Below, in pieces: positions 1 through 6,910 of a stretch of 13,022 bases of DNA. This DNA is from Halieaceae bacterium UBA6060. Lineage in GTDB: Bacteria; Pseudomonadota; Gammaproteobacteria; Pseudomonadales; Halieaceae. The stretch spans positions 1 through 13,022 of the forward strand of contig DIYG01000023.1 of NCBI GenBank assembly GCA_002428935.1, read 5' to 3'. Under the pieces are notes generated by a model that saw only the letters and a program-made list of their open reading frames with translations, made no database searches and had not been told where the DNA came from. Position numbers and translations under genes: made by a program. The first letter of the stretch is position 1. Every line of letters begins with the position of its first letter.

Positions 1-25
1 CCGTCGCCAGACTGACGTCGGTCGT

Positions 26-1321
26 TTAGGCCGCCGCTGCCGCACCGGCGGCAGGGCGCTCGCCGTAGACCGGAAAACGCTCGCAAACCGCCAAAACCTT
101 GGTCCGTACCGCATCAATCGTTGCCGACGGGTCACCGGATTCCAGAGCCGCTAATACGTCACACATCCAGTGGGTCAGCTCAATGGTCTCGTTTTCACCG
201 AAGCCTCGAGTGGTTATGGCCGGTGTACCGACGCGCAAACCAGAGGTGATGAACGGCGAGCGAGGATCGTTGGGCACCGCATTCTTATTCACCGTGATGT
301 TGGCATTACCCAGCGCTTCATCCGCATCTTTGCCCGTGTAGGACTTACCGATCAGATCCACCAGCATCAAGTGGTTATCCGTGCCCCCGGATACGATGTT
401 GATACCGCGCTCCATAAACGTCGCCGCCATGGCCCGGGCGTTGGTCACCACCTGTTCCTGGTAGGCCACAAATTCAGGCTGCTGAGCTTCCAGGAAACTC
501 ACCGCTTTGGCGGCGATTACGTGCATCAGAGGGCCGCCCTGACCACCGGGGAACACCGCGGAGTTGAACTTCTTCTCCAGCTCCTCGTTGGCTTTAGCGA
601 GAATGATCCCGCCTCGGGGTCCGCGAAGGGTCTTATGGGTAGTAGAGGTCACCACATCCGCATAGGGCACAGGACTCGGATACACACCCGCCGCCACCAA
701 CCCCGCCACGTGAGCCATATCCACCAGCAGATAAGCATCGACCTCGTCGGCAATCGCACGATAACGCGCCCAGTCCACTACCCGGCTATAGGCGGAAAAA
801 CCGCCAATAATCATCTTCGGTTTGTGCTCCCGGGCGAGTGCCTCGATTTGCTCATAGTCGATCTCACCGGTGCTGCTGTTCAGACCATACTGGACGGCAT
901 GGTAGTGCTTACCGGAAAAATTGGGCTTTGCACCATGGGTCAGGTGCCCCCCATCGGCGAGACTCATCCCCAGGATCGTATCGCCCGGAGAGACGAGGGC
1001 TTGAAAAACAGCAGAGTTGGCCTGAGAGCCGGAGTGAGGCTGGACGTTGGCGTAATCTGCTCCAAACAGCGTCTTGGCCCGCTCGATAGCCAGCGCCTCG
1101 GCTTTGTCCACGTATTCACAACCGCCGTAGTAACGCTTGCCGGGGTAGCCCTCTGCATATTTGTTTGTCAGCACCGAGCCCTGAGCCTGAAGCACCCGCG
1201 GGCTGGCGTAGTTTTCCGAGGCAATGAGTTCGATATGCTCTTCCTGACGACGCTCCTCGTCACAAATGGCGTCGAACAGGTCACCATCAAACCCCTCGAT
1301 AGACATACGGTTGTCAAACAT
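26..1321 (-). CDS. glyA: Serine hydroxymethyltransferase
   Basis: PLP-dependent cytosolic enzyme that interconverts serine and glycine while moving a one-carbon unit to and from tetrahydrofolate. The 431-residue protein follows the family along its length: HIELIASENY near residue 29, KYAEGYPGKRYYGG near 54, the PLP-contacting VDMAHVAG near 200, and the Schiff-base lysine in STTHKTLRGPRGG at Lys230. I chose the start at 1321 because GGAGG (1329-1333 on the complement) lies 7 nt upstream. The reading frame stays open for 47 more codons upstream, but that stretch is not family-like. An internal Met at residue 6 is an alternative. The C-terminus carries about ten extra Ala/Pro/Gly-rich residues beyond the usual PVY end, and the total is slightly longer than the common 417-420. 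It is divergent from ettA. Identification is essentially certain. Confidence 0.98.
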   Translation of the reverse strand: MFDNRMSIEGFDGDLFDAICDEERRQEEHIELIASENYASPRVLQAQGSVLTNKYAEGYPGKRYYGGCEYVDKAEALAIERAKTLFGADYANVQPHSGSQANSAVFQALVSPGDTILGMSLADGGHLTHGAKPNFSGKHYHAVQYGLNSSTGEIDYEQIEALAREHKPKMIIGGFSAYSRVVDWARYRAIADEVDAYLLVDMAHVAGLVAAGVYPSPVPYADVVTSTTHKTLRGPRGGIILAKANEELEKKFNSAVFPGGQGGPLMHVIAAKAVSFLEAQQPEFVAYQEQVVTNARAMAATFMERGINIVSGGTDNHLMLVDLIGKSYTGKDADEALGNANITVNKNAVPNDPRSPFITSGLRVGTPAITTRGFGENETIELTHWMCDVLAALESGDPSATIDAVRTKVLAVCERFPVYGERPAAGAAAAA

Positions 1322-1328
1322 AGTGAAG

Positions 1329-1333
1329 CCTCC
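1329..1333 (-). promoter_or_regulatory. glyA ribosome binding site that decides the start
   Basis: GGAGG on the minus strand, 7 nt before the ATG at 1321. It supports this start over the longer open frame. Confidence 0.75.
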
Positions 1334-1344
1334 GCTGGCCCTTC

Positions 1345-1365
1345 GCCCCGGGAATCCCTGGGGGC
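1345..1365 (-). promoter_or_regulatory. Hairpin in the glyA leader
   Basis: A GC-only outer stem (GCCCC/GGGGC) encloses an inner GGG/CCC stem with an AAT loop and a 2-nt bulge. It ends 23 nt upstream of the glyA ATG, just above the Shine-Dalgarno sequence. It could affect translation initiation or simply be a GC-rich fold. No known riboswitch consensus is visible. Confidence 0.35.
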
Positions 1366-1379
1366 GGGAAAAGGCCGCG

Positions 1380-1385
1380 ATTTTA
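1380..1385 (-). promoter_or_regulatory. Possible glyA -10 element
   Basis: TAAAAT on the minus strand matches the sigma70 -10 consensus at 5 of 6 positions and would give a leader of about 50 nt. The hexamer 17 nt upstream (TACTAT) is a poor -35, so this is tentative. Confidence 0.3.
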
Positions 1386-1484
1386 GCGGAAAGGGCGCGG
1401 GCATAGTAGCGCTGAGCCAGCCCCCCGGAAACGGCCGCCAAGGGTAGTAGAGTGCCGGACACGCTCCTCCCTCAGTCCGGCCTT

Positions 1485-1493
1485 TGCTAAACT
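1485..1493 (+). promoter_or_regulatory. Possible extended -10 for ettA
   Basis: TGCTAAACT (TG, one base, then TAAACT) resembles an extended -10, about 37 nt upstream of the ettA ATG. No good -35 is visible. Tentative. Confidence 0.25.
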
Positions 1494-1529
1494 CCGCGCC
1501 TCTTTTTGTGTTCAGGAATACGCGGCGCA

Positions 1530-3194
1530 ATGGCCCAGTACGTCTACACCATGAATCGCGTGGGCAAGGTTGTCCCACCGAAGAAAACCATCCTTGAGAA
1601 TATCTCTCTCTCGTTTTTCCCTGGCGCCAAGATCGGCGTCCTCGGTTTAAACGGGGCCGGCAAATCCACGCTCCTAAAAATCATGGCCGGCCTGGACACG
1701 GACATTCTTGGCGAGGCCCGTCCTCAGCCGGGCATCAAGATCGGCTATCTGCCTCAGGAACCGCAACTGGACCCCGAGAAAGACGTGCGTGGCAACGTCG
1801 AGGAAGGCCTGGCGGAGGCCCTTGATGCGCTGGCGGGCCTGGAAAAGGTCTACGCCGATTATGCCGAGCCCGATGCGGACTTTGACGCCCTGGCCAAAGA
1901 ACAGGCGCGCCTGGAAGACATCATCCAAGCCACCGATGCCCATAACATCGAGCACAAGCTTGAAGTCGCGGCAGACGCTCTGCGGCTACCGCCGTGGGAC
2001 GCGGACGTGGGCAAGCTATCGGGTGGTGAGCGGCGACGCGTTGCCCTCTGTCGTCTACTCCTGTCAGGCCCCGACATGCTGCTTTTGGATGAGCCCACCA
2101 ACCACCTGGATGCGGAAAGCGTCGCCTGGCTGGAGCGTTTTCTCGATGACTTTCCCGGCACGGTGGTGGCGATCACCCACGATCGTTACTTCCTGGACAA
2201 CGCGGCCGGCTGGATTCTGGAGCTAGATCGGGGTCGAGGCATACCCTACGAGGGCAATTACTCCGACTGGCTGGACGCAAAAGAGAAGCGTCTTGAACAG
2301 GAGCAACGACAGGAAGCGTCCCATCAGAAAGCCATCAAAGCCGAGCTGGAGTGGGTGCGCAGCAACCCCAAGGGACGCCAGGCAAAGAGCAAGGCTCGCC
2401 TTGCCCGCTTCGAAGAGCTTCAGTCTCAGGAGTTCCAAAACCGAAACGAGACCAACGAGATCTATATTCCCCCGGGCCCACGCCTGGGCGACAAGGTCAT
2501 CGATGTCAAAGGTTTACGTAAGACCTTCGATGATCGGCTGCTTTTCGACGAGCTGAGCTTTTCTGTGCCCAAAGGCAGCATCGTTGGGATCATCGGCGCC
2601 AATGGTATGGGTAAATCGACACTGTTTCGCCTCGTCACCGGTGCCGAGACCCCCGATGCGGGCAGCGTGGAGCTGGGCGAAACGGTGCAACTGGCCTATG
2701 TAGATCAGTCCCGCGACGACCTCGCCGGGGACAAAACCGTATGGGAAGAAATTTCCGATGGCCTCGACGTAATCACCATCGGCAGTTACGAGGTGAACTC
2801 ACGATCCTATGTGGGGCGATTCAACTTCAAAGGCTCAGACCAGCAGAAGTACGTAAAGGATTTATCGGGTGGGGAACGCAACCGGCTCCATCTGGCGAAG
2901 CTGCTCAAGCAGGGGGCCAACGTGCTGTTGTTGGATGAACCCACCAATGATCTAGACGTGGAAACCCTACGCGCGCTCGAAGAGGCGCTTCTCGCATTTC
3001 CCGGTGCGGCCATGGTCATCTCTCACGACCGCTGGTTCCTGGACCGCATCGCCACCCATATCCTGGCCTATGAAGATGATGGCGGCGTGGTGTTCCACGA
3101 AGGCAACTTTAGCGACTACGAGGACGATCGTCGCAAACGCCTGGGCTCCGCCGCTGATCAGCCCCACCGGGTGCCCTATCGCAAGCTGAAGTAA
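1530..3194 (+). CDS. ettA: Energy-dependent translational throttle protein EttA (ABC-F ATPase)
   Basis: ABC-F ATPase that binds the ribosomal E site and gates entry into the elongation cycle according to ATP/ADP. The 554 residues hold two nucleotide-binding domains and no membrane segments. Domain 1 has Walker A GLNGAGKST (39-47), signature LSGGE (163-167) and MLLLDE (183-188). Domain 2 has Walker A GANGMGKST (356-364), signature LSGGE (445-449) and VLLLDE (465-470). The insertion at about 95-140 corresponds to the arm domain, and the charged helical stretch at about 242-320 to the P-site tRNA interaction motif. The start MAQYVYTMNRVGKVVPPKK matches E. coli EttA and excludes the eight extra upstream codons. 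The ribosome site is weak (AGGA, 12 nt upstream). Length fits the family (about 555). Confidence 0.97.
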   Translation: MAQYVYTMNRVGKVVPPKKTILENISLSFFPGAKIGVLGLNGAGKSTLLKIMAGLDTDILGEARPQPGIKIGYLPQEPQLDPEKDVRGNVEEGLAEALDALAGLEKVYADYAEPDADFDALAKEQARLEDIIQATDAHNIEHKLEVAADALRLPPWDADVGKLSGGERRRVALCRLLLSGPDMLLLDEPTNHLDAESVAWLERFLDDFPGTVVAITHDRYFLDNAAGWILELDRGRGIPYEGNYSDWLDAKEKRLEQEQRQEASHQKAIKAELEWVRSNPKGRQAKSKARLARFEELQSQEFQNRNETNEIYIPPGPRLGDKVIDVKGLRKTFDDRLLFDELSFSVPKGSIVGIIGANGMGKSTLFRLVTGAETPDAGSVELGETVQLAYVDQSRDDLAGDKTVWEEISDGLDVITIGSYEVNSRSYVGRFNFKGSDQQKYVKDLSGGERNRLHLAKLLKQGANVLLLDEPTNDLDVETLRALEEALLAFPGAAMVISHDRWFLDRIATHILAYEDDGGVVFHEGNFSDYEDDRRKRLGSAADQPHRVPYRKLK

Positions 3195-3209
3195 CAAGCC
3201 CACCGGAGA

Positions 3210-3231
3210 GCCTGATCCCCGAGGACCAGGC
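3210..3231 (+). terminator. Weak hairpin after ettA
   Basis: GCCTG/CAGGC plus an inner TCC/GGA stem (one A-C mismatch, CCGA loop), 16 nt after the ettA stop and followed only by ATTTGC. It may attenuate transcription between ettA and the PilZ gene. It lacks a proper T-tract, so it is weak as a terminator. Confidence 0.3.
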
Positions 3232-3294
3232 ATTTGCTCGATACGCTGGCTGTGATTCAATGCCGGAAAGCGACAGTCCAAGGCTGGAAAAATA

Positions 3295-3663
3295 ATGAGT
3301 GACTATCCTGGCGAGCGCAGGGACTTTGTTCGGGCCCAGATAGACCTTCCCGTGGAAGTCCACCAGGGCGGCAGCGTGTGGAAACAACGCCTGGTGGATA
3401 TTTCCGTGGCGGGGGTTTCCACGGATCAACCCGATGTCTGGGATGCCCAGTACAACGAGCCCTTTACCCTGATCATCGACGCCGGGAACCACGGCGAGCT
3501 GGAGCTGCATGCGTATCTCCAACATGTAGATGCGGGCCGTTTGGGCTTCGCGGTGCAACATGTAGATCGCAAAAACATAGAGCCCCTCCGCGCTCTGCTT
3601 GGAGAGCATGTGGACGATCCCTCGGCCATCGAAGCGGATATTGCGAGACTGGACGCGCAATAG
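3295..3663 (+). CDS. Small PilZ-domain protein (putative c-di-GMP receptor)
   Basis: A stand-alone PilZ domain of 122 residues, predicted to bind cyclic di-GMP and act as a cytosolic effector. The two diagnostic motifs are present: RRDFVR at residues 8-13 (the RxxxR site, R9 and R13) and DISVAG at 35-40 (the D/NxSxxG site). The rest alternates beta-strand-like segments as expected for the barrel, with a short acidic C-terminal tail. No signal peptide or membrane segment is visible. It sits 100 bp after ettA on the same strand and converges on radA, so it may be co-transcribed with ettA or have its own promoter. The ribosome site is weak (GGA a few bases upstream of ATG). Its target process (motility, adhesion, polysaccharide) cannot be read from this context. 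Confidence 0.88.
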   Translation: MSDYPGERRDFVRAQIDLPVEVHQGGSVWKQRLVDISVAGVSTDQPDVWDAQYNEPFTLIIDAGNHGELELHAYLQHVDAGRLGFAVQHVDRKNIEPLRALLGEHVDDPSAIEADIARLDAQ

Positions 3664-3693
3664 GGCCCACGCCAGTTTCGCCTTGCGCGCGCT

Positions 3694-3724
3694 AGTCCGC
3701 AACGTCCGGCTGGAATCGCGGACT
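3694..3724. terminator. Inverted repeat between the convergent PilZ gene and radA
   Basis: AGTCCGC (3694-3700) pairs perfectly with GCGGACT (3718-3724), with a small inner TCC/GGA stem. Its place between two converging genes suggests a bidirectional stop or roadblock. There is no T-tract on either side, so intrinsic termination is unproven. Confidence 0.4.
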
Positions 3725-3734
3725 GGGCCAGGCT

Positions 3735-5105
3735 CTAGCCCATATCAAGGGCCAGGGCATCCGCGAGACTGGCAACGGCGTGCACCTCCATGCCCGCAGG
3801 AGGAGTCTTCGGTGCATTGCCCTGGGGCACAATCGCCCGGGTAAATCCATGTGTGGCCGCCTCGGCGATTCGCTCCTGCCCTGAAGGTACGGGACGGATC
3901 TCTCCAGACAAACCCACCTCCCCAAATACCACCAGCTCCCGGGGCAACGGGCGATCGCGAAAGCTCGAGACGATGGCCAGTAGCAAAGCCAAGTCAGCGC
4001 TGGTCTCAAGCACCCGCACACCACCCACCACATTCGCAAACACGTCCTGATCGCTCACCATGAGCCCCCCGTGGCGATGCAATACGGCAAGGAGCATGGC
4101 CAGGCGATTCTGTTCGAGTCCAACAGCGATGCGACGTGGATTGCCCAGAGGGCTTTCATCCACCAGGGCCTGAATCTCCACCAGGAGAGGACGTGTTCCC
4201 TCCCAGACGACCATCACCACACTGCCAGAGGATTGGGTTTCACCACGCTGGAGGAAAATCGCCGAGGGGTTTCGGACTTCACGCATGCCGTTCTCCGTCA
4301 TGGCGAAAATGCCCAATTCGTTCACGGCGCCAAAGCGGTTTTTCTGCCCCCGCAGGGTGCGGAATCGTTGATCATCGGAGCTCTCCAGAAGTACCGAGCA
4401 ATCGATCATGTGCTCTAGCACCTTGGGGCCCGCCAGACTGCCGTCCTTGGTGACGTGCCCCACCAGTAGCAAGACGGTACCGCTTTGCTTCGCCGCCCGG
4501 GTCAGGCTCGCCGCGCACTCTCGCACCTGAGATACGCTACCCGGAGCCGAACTCAGGGCGTCGCTATACATAACCTGGATAGAATCCACCACAAGGAGAC
4601 GGGGTTTGTGGGTTTCCAGAGCGGCCAGAACCCCATCCACGTTGGTTTCGGCCATCAGCTTGAGCTGGTCCATGGGCAAACCCAACCGCTGGGCGCGAAG
4701 GGCCACCTGCTCAGGGCTTTCTTCGCCGGTGACGTACAAAGCCGAGAGCTGGGTTGCCTGGTGGCAAGCGACCTGCAAAAGCAAGGTGCTCTTGCCCGCA
4801 CCGGGGCTCCCGCCCATGAGAATGGCAGAGCCGGGCACCAGACCACCCCCCAGGACTCGATCAAGCTCCGTCATGCCCGTGGGTAAACGCTCGACCTGCG
4901 CAACATTGATTTCGTTGAGCATTCGCGCCGGGGCCAGGGCTCCCGCATACCCCTGCGAACGGCTCCTCGCCGTGGTGGCTGACCCGCCGCCAAGACGCAC
5001 TTCACTGAGGGTATTCCAGGCACCGCAGTCGGCGCACTGCCCCTGCCACTTTGCATACTCGGAACCGCAATCGCTGCATACGAACGCGATTTTTGCCTTT
5101 GCCAT
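3735..5105 (-). CDS. radA: DNA repair/recombination protein RadA (Sms)
   Basis: RecA-like ATPase and DNA helicase that processes recombination intermediates by promoting branch migration. The 456-residue protein has the complete family layout: an N-terminal four-cysteine zinc finger (C10, C13, C24, C27), a Walker A motif GSPGAGKST near 99-107, the RadA-specific KNRFG motif in the ATPase core, and a C-terminal Lon-protease-like domain (GGVRVLETSADLALLLAI onward). I chose the start at 5105 because MAKAKIAFVCSDCGSEYAKW is the canonical N-terminus; the open frame continues 28 non-conserved codons upstream. The ribosome site is weak. It is divergent from the DnaT-like gene across 90 bp. Length agrees with the family (about 460). 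Confidence 0.97.
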   Translation of the reverse strand: MAKAKIAFVCSDCGSEYAKWQGQCADCGAWNTLSEVRLGGGSATTARSRSQGYAGALAPARMLNEINVAQVERLPTGMTELDRVLGGGLVPGSAILMGGSPGAGKSTLLLQVACHQATQLSALYVTGEESPEQVALRAQRLGLPMDQLKLMAETNVDGVLAALETHKPRLLVVDSIQVMYSDALSSAPGSVSQVRECAASLTRAAKQSGTVLLLVGHVTKDGSLAGPKVLEHMIDCSVLLESSDDQRFRTLRGQKNRFGAVNELGIFAMTENGMREVRNPSAIFLQRGETQSSGSVVMVVWEGTRPLLVEIQALVDESPLGNPRRIAVGLEQNRLAMLLAVLHRHGGLMVSDQDVFANVVGGVRVLETSADLALLLAIVSSFRDRPLPRELVVFGEVGLSGEIRPVPSGQERIAEAATHGFTRAIVPQGNAPKTPPAGMEVHAVASLADALALDMG

Positions 5106-5195
5106 GGAATCTCGGCCAAAAATCAAAGGCGCGATGCTACAACTAATGGCCCTGGCTGGGTATGCTGTGCGGCCGTCGATTTCGAGCACGAAGTC
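5106..5195. promoter_or_regulatory. Divergent promoter region of radA and the DnaT-like gene
   Basis: The 90 bp spacer must hold the start signals for both genes. TATGCT at 5161-5166 is a possible plus-strand -10, but it has no convincing -35. I see no clear operator. Confidence 0.3.
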
Positions 5196-5945
5196 ATGCC
5201 CGAAGGCCGCCTCATACCTGAATCCCAGTTACAGTTTTCCAAGGAACTGGCTGTCACTGTGGGGCTTGAGGAAGCGATCCTTCTACAGCAGCTACAGACC
5301 GTCTATCTCCACCAGGCCGCGACCCAGCGCGATGGTCTGGCCTGGTTGCATTTGAGCCATGCCTATCTGCTTCAGCTCCTGCCGTTTTGGGACCGGGCGT
5401 CTCTCCTGCGCATTTGCGGTTCCCTGGAGGCTCTAGGACTTTTGCGTCTCGACAGGGCCGGGGCAGCCCCGGAGTGCCTGCTGCTAGCTATCGAAGAGCG
5501 CCCCGGCAACCATCAGGAGTCAACACCCGCGATGACGGCGGCGTCCACCACGTCGGAGAGAGACTCTCGCTCCCTGCCCCAACGTTCCTCCGACGTGCCG
5601 GCGCACCGCCAGACCACCATCCCGAAGCGCGGCGAGGGGGAACCCCTTCCGCTGGACTTTCAACCCAGCGAGGACATGCTTGAGATATTAGAGTGCTTCC
5701 ACCGCATACCCCGAAACTTCGCCCTTCAACAGCTCGAAGACTTCACCCTGTACTGGCGCGAACGAGGCACGGCGGGGCATGCCTGGCAAAACAAATTCAA
5801 GCAACATGTACAATTTCAGTGGACGCGTCAGCAACAGGGCAGCAGTGGAGCAAGTAATGGAGGAGAGTCGGGAACTGGCGCAGCGCGTCGCACAAGAGAT
5901 CGCAGCCTCAAGCAAGACCTCACCGACACCTCCTGGGCCGACTGA
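5196..5945 (+). CDS. DnaT-like primosomal protein (winged-helix N-terminus, DnaT-type C-terminal domain)
   Basis: Residues 10-90 have the pattern of phage/plasmid replication winged helices: a long helix (GLEEAILLQQLQTVYLH), GLAWLHLS, then LPFWDRASLLRICGSLEALGLLRL. A low-complexity Ser/Thr/Arg linker spans about 103-150. Residues 154-209 (DFQPSEDMLEILECF...FALQQLEDFTLYWRERG...HAWQNKFKQHVQFQW) resemble the C-terminal ssDNA-binding domain of the primosomal protein DnaT. A disordered, basic/polar tail follows. DnaT acts in PriA-dependent replication restart, helping bring helicase and loader to DNA. That role here is inferred from domain similarity and from the next gene, a lambda P-like loader that overlaps it by 89 nt. 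E. coli DnaT is shorter (about 180 residues) and its N-terminus differs. Ribosome site weak. It could also be a phage-type initiator. Confidence 0.78.
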   Translation: MPEGRLIPESQLQFSKELAVTVGLEEAILLQQLQTVYLHQAATQRDGLAWLHLSHAYLLQLLPFWDRASLLRICGSLEALGLLRLDRAGAAPECLLLAIEERPGNHQESTPAMTAASTTSERDSRSLPQRSSDVPAHRQTTIPKRGEGEPLPLDFQPSEDMLEILECFHRIPRNFALQQLEDFTLYWRERGTAGHAWQNKFKQHVQFQWTRQQQGSSGASNGGESGTGAARRTRDRSLKQDLTDTSWAD

Positions 5946-6522
5946 GCGAACAAAAGCTGATCCTGAACTCATTGAGGCGATCAATCAGGTCTTCGCCCTC
6001 TTTCGCCTCAATTACCACAATCAGTACTACGCGGCGTTTAGTGACGCGGAGCAGCTCCATCAAATCAAAAAGCTGTGGTTGGATTCCCTTCGCGACTACC
6101 CACCCGCCCAGCTGCTCCAGGGCGCGAAGCAGGCTATCGAAAGCAGCGAGTATCTACCCACCCTGCACCGAATTCGCGAGTGCTGCGAAGCCGCGCTACC
6201 CGCATTGGGGTTCCCCGCGCCGCGCCAGGCCTATATGGAAGCCTGCAACGCCGGGACACCGGCCGAAGCTCACCCCTGGTCTCACCCCGTGGTGTACTGG
6301 ACCGGCCACGACATCGGCTGGACCCAACTCGCGACAGCCACAGAAAGCCAAAGCTGGCCGATCTTCGCCGAACGTTACCAGCATCGCTGCTCTGCCGCGC
6401 TGCGCGGCAACCCCCTCCCACCAATCCCCGAACCGCCGGCGGACAGACTGCCCCTCCAAGCACTACCCGCCGACGAGGCCGTAGCGCAAATCAGACGCAT
6501 GCGCGAAGAGAACGAGCTCTAA
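5857..6522 (+). CDS. Lambda P-like replication protein (putative DnaB helicase loader)
   Basis: Residues 37-135 resemble the phage lambda replication protein P family: INQVFALFRLNYHNQYYAAF, KKLWLDSLRDYPPAQLLQGAKQAI, then LPTLHRIRECCEAA. The second half keeps the family pattern HPVVYWTGHDIGW...WPIFAERYQHRC. Lambda P binds the host DnaB hexamer and opens it for loading at an origin, and a similar role is inferred here. No Walker motif is present, so it is unlike the AAA+ loader DnaC. The start is uncertain. I prefer 5857 because GGAG lies 6 nt upstream and this start overlaps only the disordered tail of the previous gene; 5806 and 5779 are in-frame ATGs with worse sites, extending to 247 residues. 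The gene is plus strand and converges on dnaB across 388 bp. The function rests on remembered family patterns, not a search. Confidence 0.72.
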   Translation: MEESRELAQRVAQEIAASSKTSPTPPGPTERTKADPELIEAINQVFALFRLNYHNQYYAAFSDAEQLHQIKKLWLDSLRDYPPAQLLQGAKQAIESSEYLPTLHRIRECCEAALPALGFPAPRQAYMEACNAGTPAEAHPWSHPVVYWTGHDIGWTQLATATESQSWPIFAERYQHRCSAALRGNPLPPIPEPPADRLPLQALPADEAVAQIRRMREENEL

Positions 6523-6582
6523 GCAACGCTCCAAACCCTCGCCCTTACTAAACCGACACACAGATACAGCCAACCAGCCCTT

Positions 6583-6604
6583 CGACTCTGAGACCTGAGA
6601 GTCG
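6583..6604 (+). terminator. Hairpin after the lambda P-like gene
   Basis: CGACTCT (6583-6589) and AGAGTCG (6598-6604) form a 7-bp perfect stem with an 8-nt loop, 60 nt after the stop codon. It is followed by GGTTTCGGAG and not by a T-tract, so it is only a possible weak terminator. It directly abuts the tandem repeat. Confidence 0.35.
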
Positions 6605-6606
6605 GG

Positions 6607-6675
6607 TTTCGGAGTTTCGGAGTTTCGGAGTTTCGGAGTTTCGGAGTTTCGGAGTTTCGGAGTTTCGGAGTTTCG
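6607..6675. repeat. 8-bp tandem repeat, 8.6 copies of TTTCGGAG
   Basis: Eight perfect consecutive copies of TTTCGGAG run from 6607 to 6670, followed by a partial TTTCG. There are no spacers and no variation between copies, which fits recent slippage expansion. The array is intergenic, between the lambda P-like gene and dnaB. With a unit of 8 it is not in register with codons, and no gene is seen across it. Confidence 0.97.
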
Positions 6676-6715
6676 AGATCTTAGACCCTAAGCTCTGGAT
6701 TTTAGCACCCACCAA

Positions 6716-6794
6716 GGCAGCTCTGGCGCGGTGAAACTAAGCGGACCGGTGCCCCTTCTTTCCGGTCCGTGTGTTTTACCGCGTCAGAGCTGCC
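6716..6794 (+). ncRNA. 79-nt long two-stem hairpin of unknown function
   Basis: Left arm 6716-6737 pairs with right arm 6773-6794 over 22 positions. The only two mismatches (6726/6784 and 6732/6778) are G-U pairs in plus-strand RNA, but A-C in minus-strand RNA. A short internal loop then leads to a second perfect 8-bp stem, CGGACCGG (6742-6749) with CCGGTCCG (6762-6769), closed by a 12-nt pyrimidine-rich loop. No T-tract follows on either strand, so it is not a standard terminator. It may be a structured RNA, a hairpin mobile/REP-like element, or a single-strand DNA recognition site. The structure is certain; the class is a guess. Confidence 0.5.
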
Positions 6795-6910
6795 GATTCA
6801 GGCATTCTGCCTAGGGTTCTCAACCAAAAACACCAAATCACGCACTAGCTCAACACCCAGGCAAACACCGCCAGCATTAACGACCTACACGTAAAAGCCA
6901 GGAGCCCCCC
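6795..6910. other. Gene-free spacer before the dnaB stop
   Basis: Rest of the 388 bp gap between the lambda P-like gene and dnaB. The plus strand is rich in A and C. A 5-bp hairpin AGGCA/TGCCT (6800-6812) is the only fold I see. No coding frame, tRNA or clear terminator for dnaB is visible. Confidence 0.5.

Noticed and set aside
170..1447. Long plus-strand open frame antisense to glyA
   Set aside because: It mirrors a highly conserved coding gene in high-GC DNA; its translation has no family features.
1322..1529. Glycine or other riboswitch upstream of glyA
   Set aside because: The leader is short and shows only one small GC hairpin; no aptamer consensus is visible.
4606..5355. Plus-strand open frame over radA and the start of the DnaT-like gene
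   Set aside because: It is antisense to the conserved radA zinc finger and ATPase region and shows no family similarity.
5196..6522. Prophage fragment
   Set aside because: The two replication genes resemble phage types, but there is no integrase, structural gene, lysis gene or attachment repeat, and core genes flank them.
6607..6675. Tandem repeat considered as a CRISPR array
   Set aside because: The unit is 8 bp with no spacers, and there are no cas genes.
6716..6794. Integron attC site or rho-independent terminator
   Set aside because: There is no attC-type core (RYYYAAC/GTTRRRY) and no T-tract after the stem on either strand.
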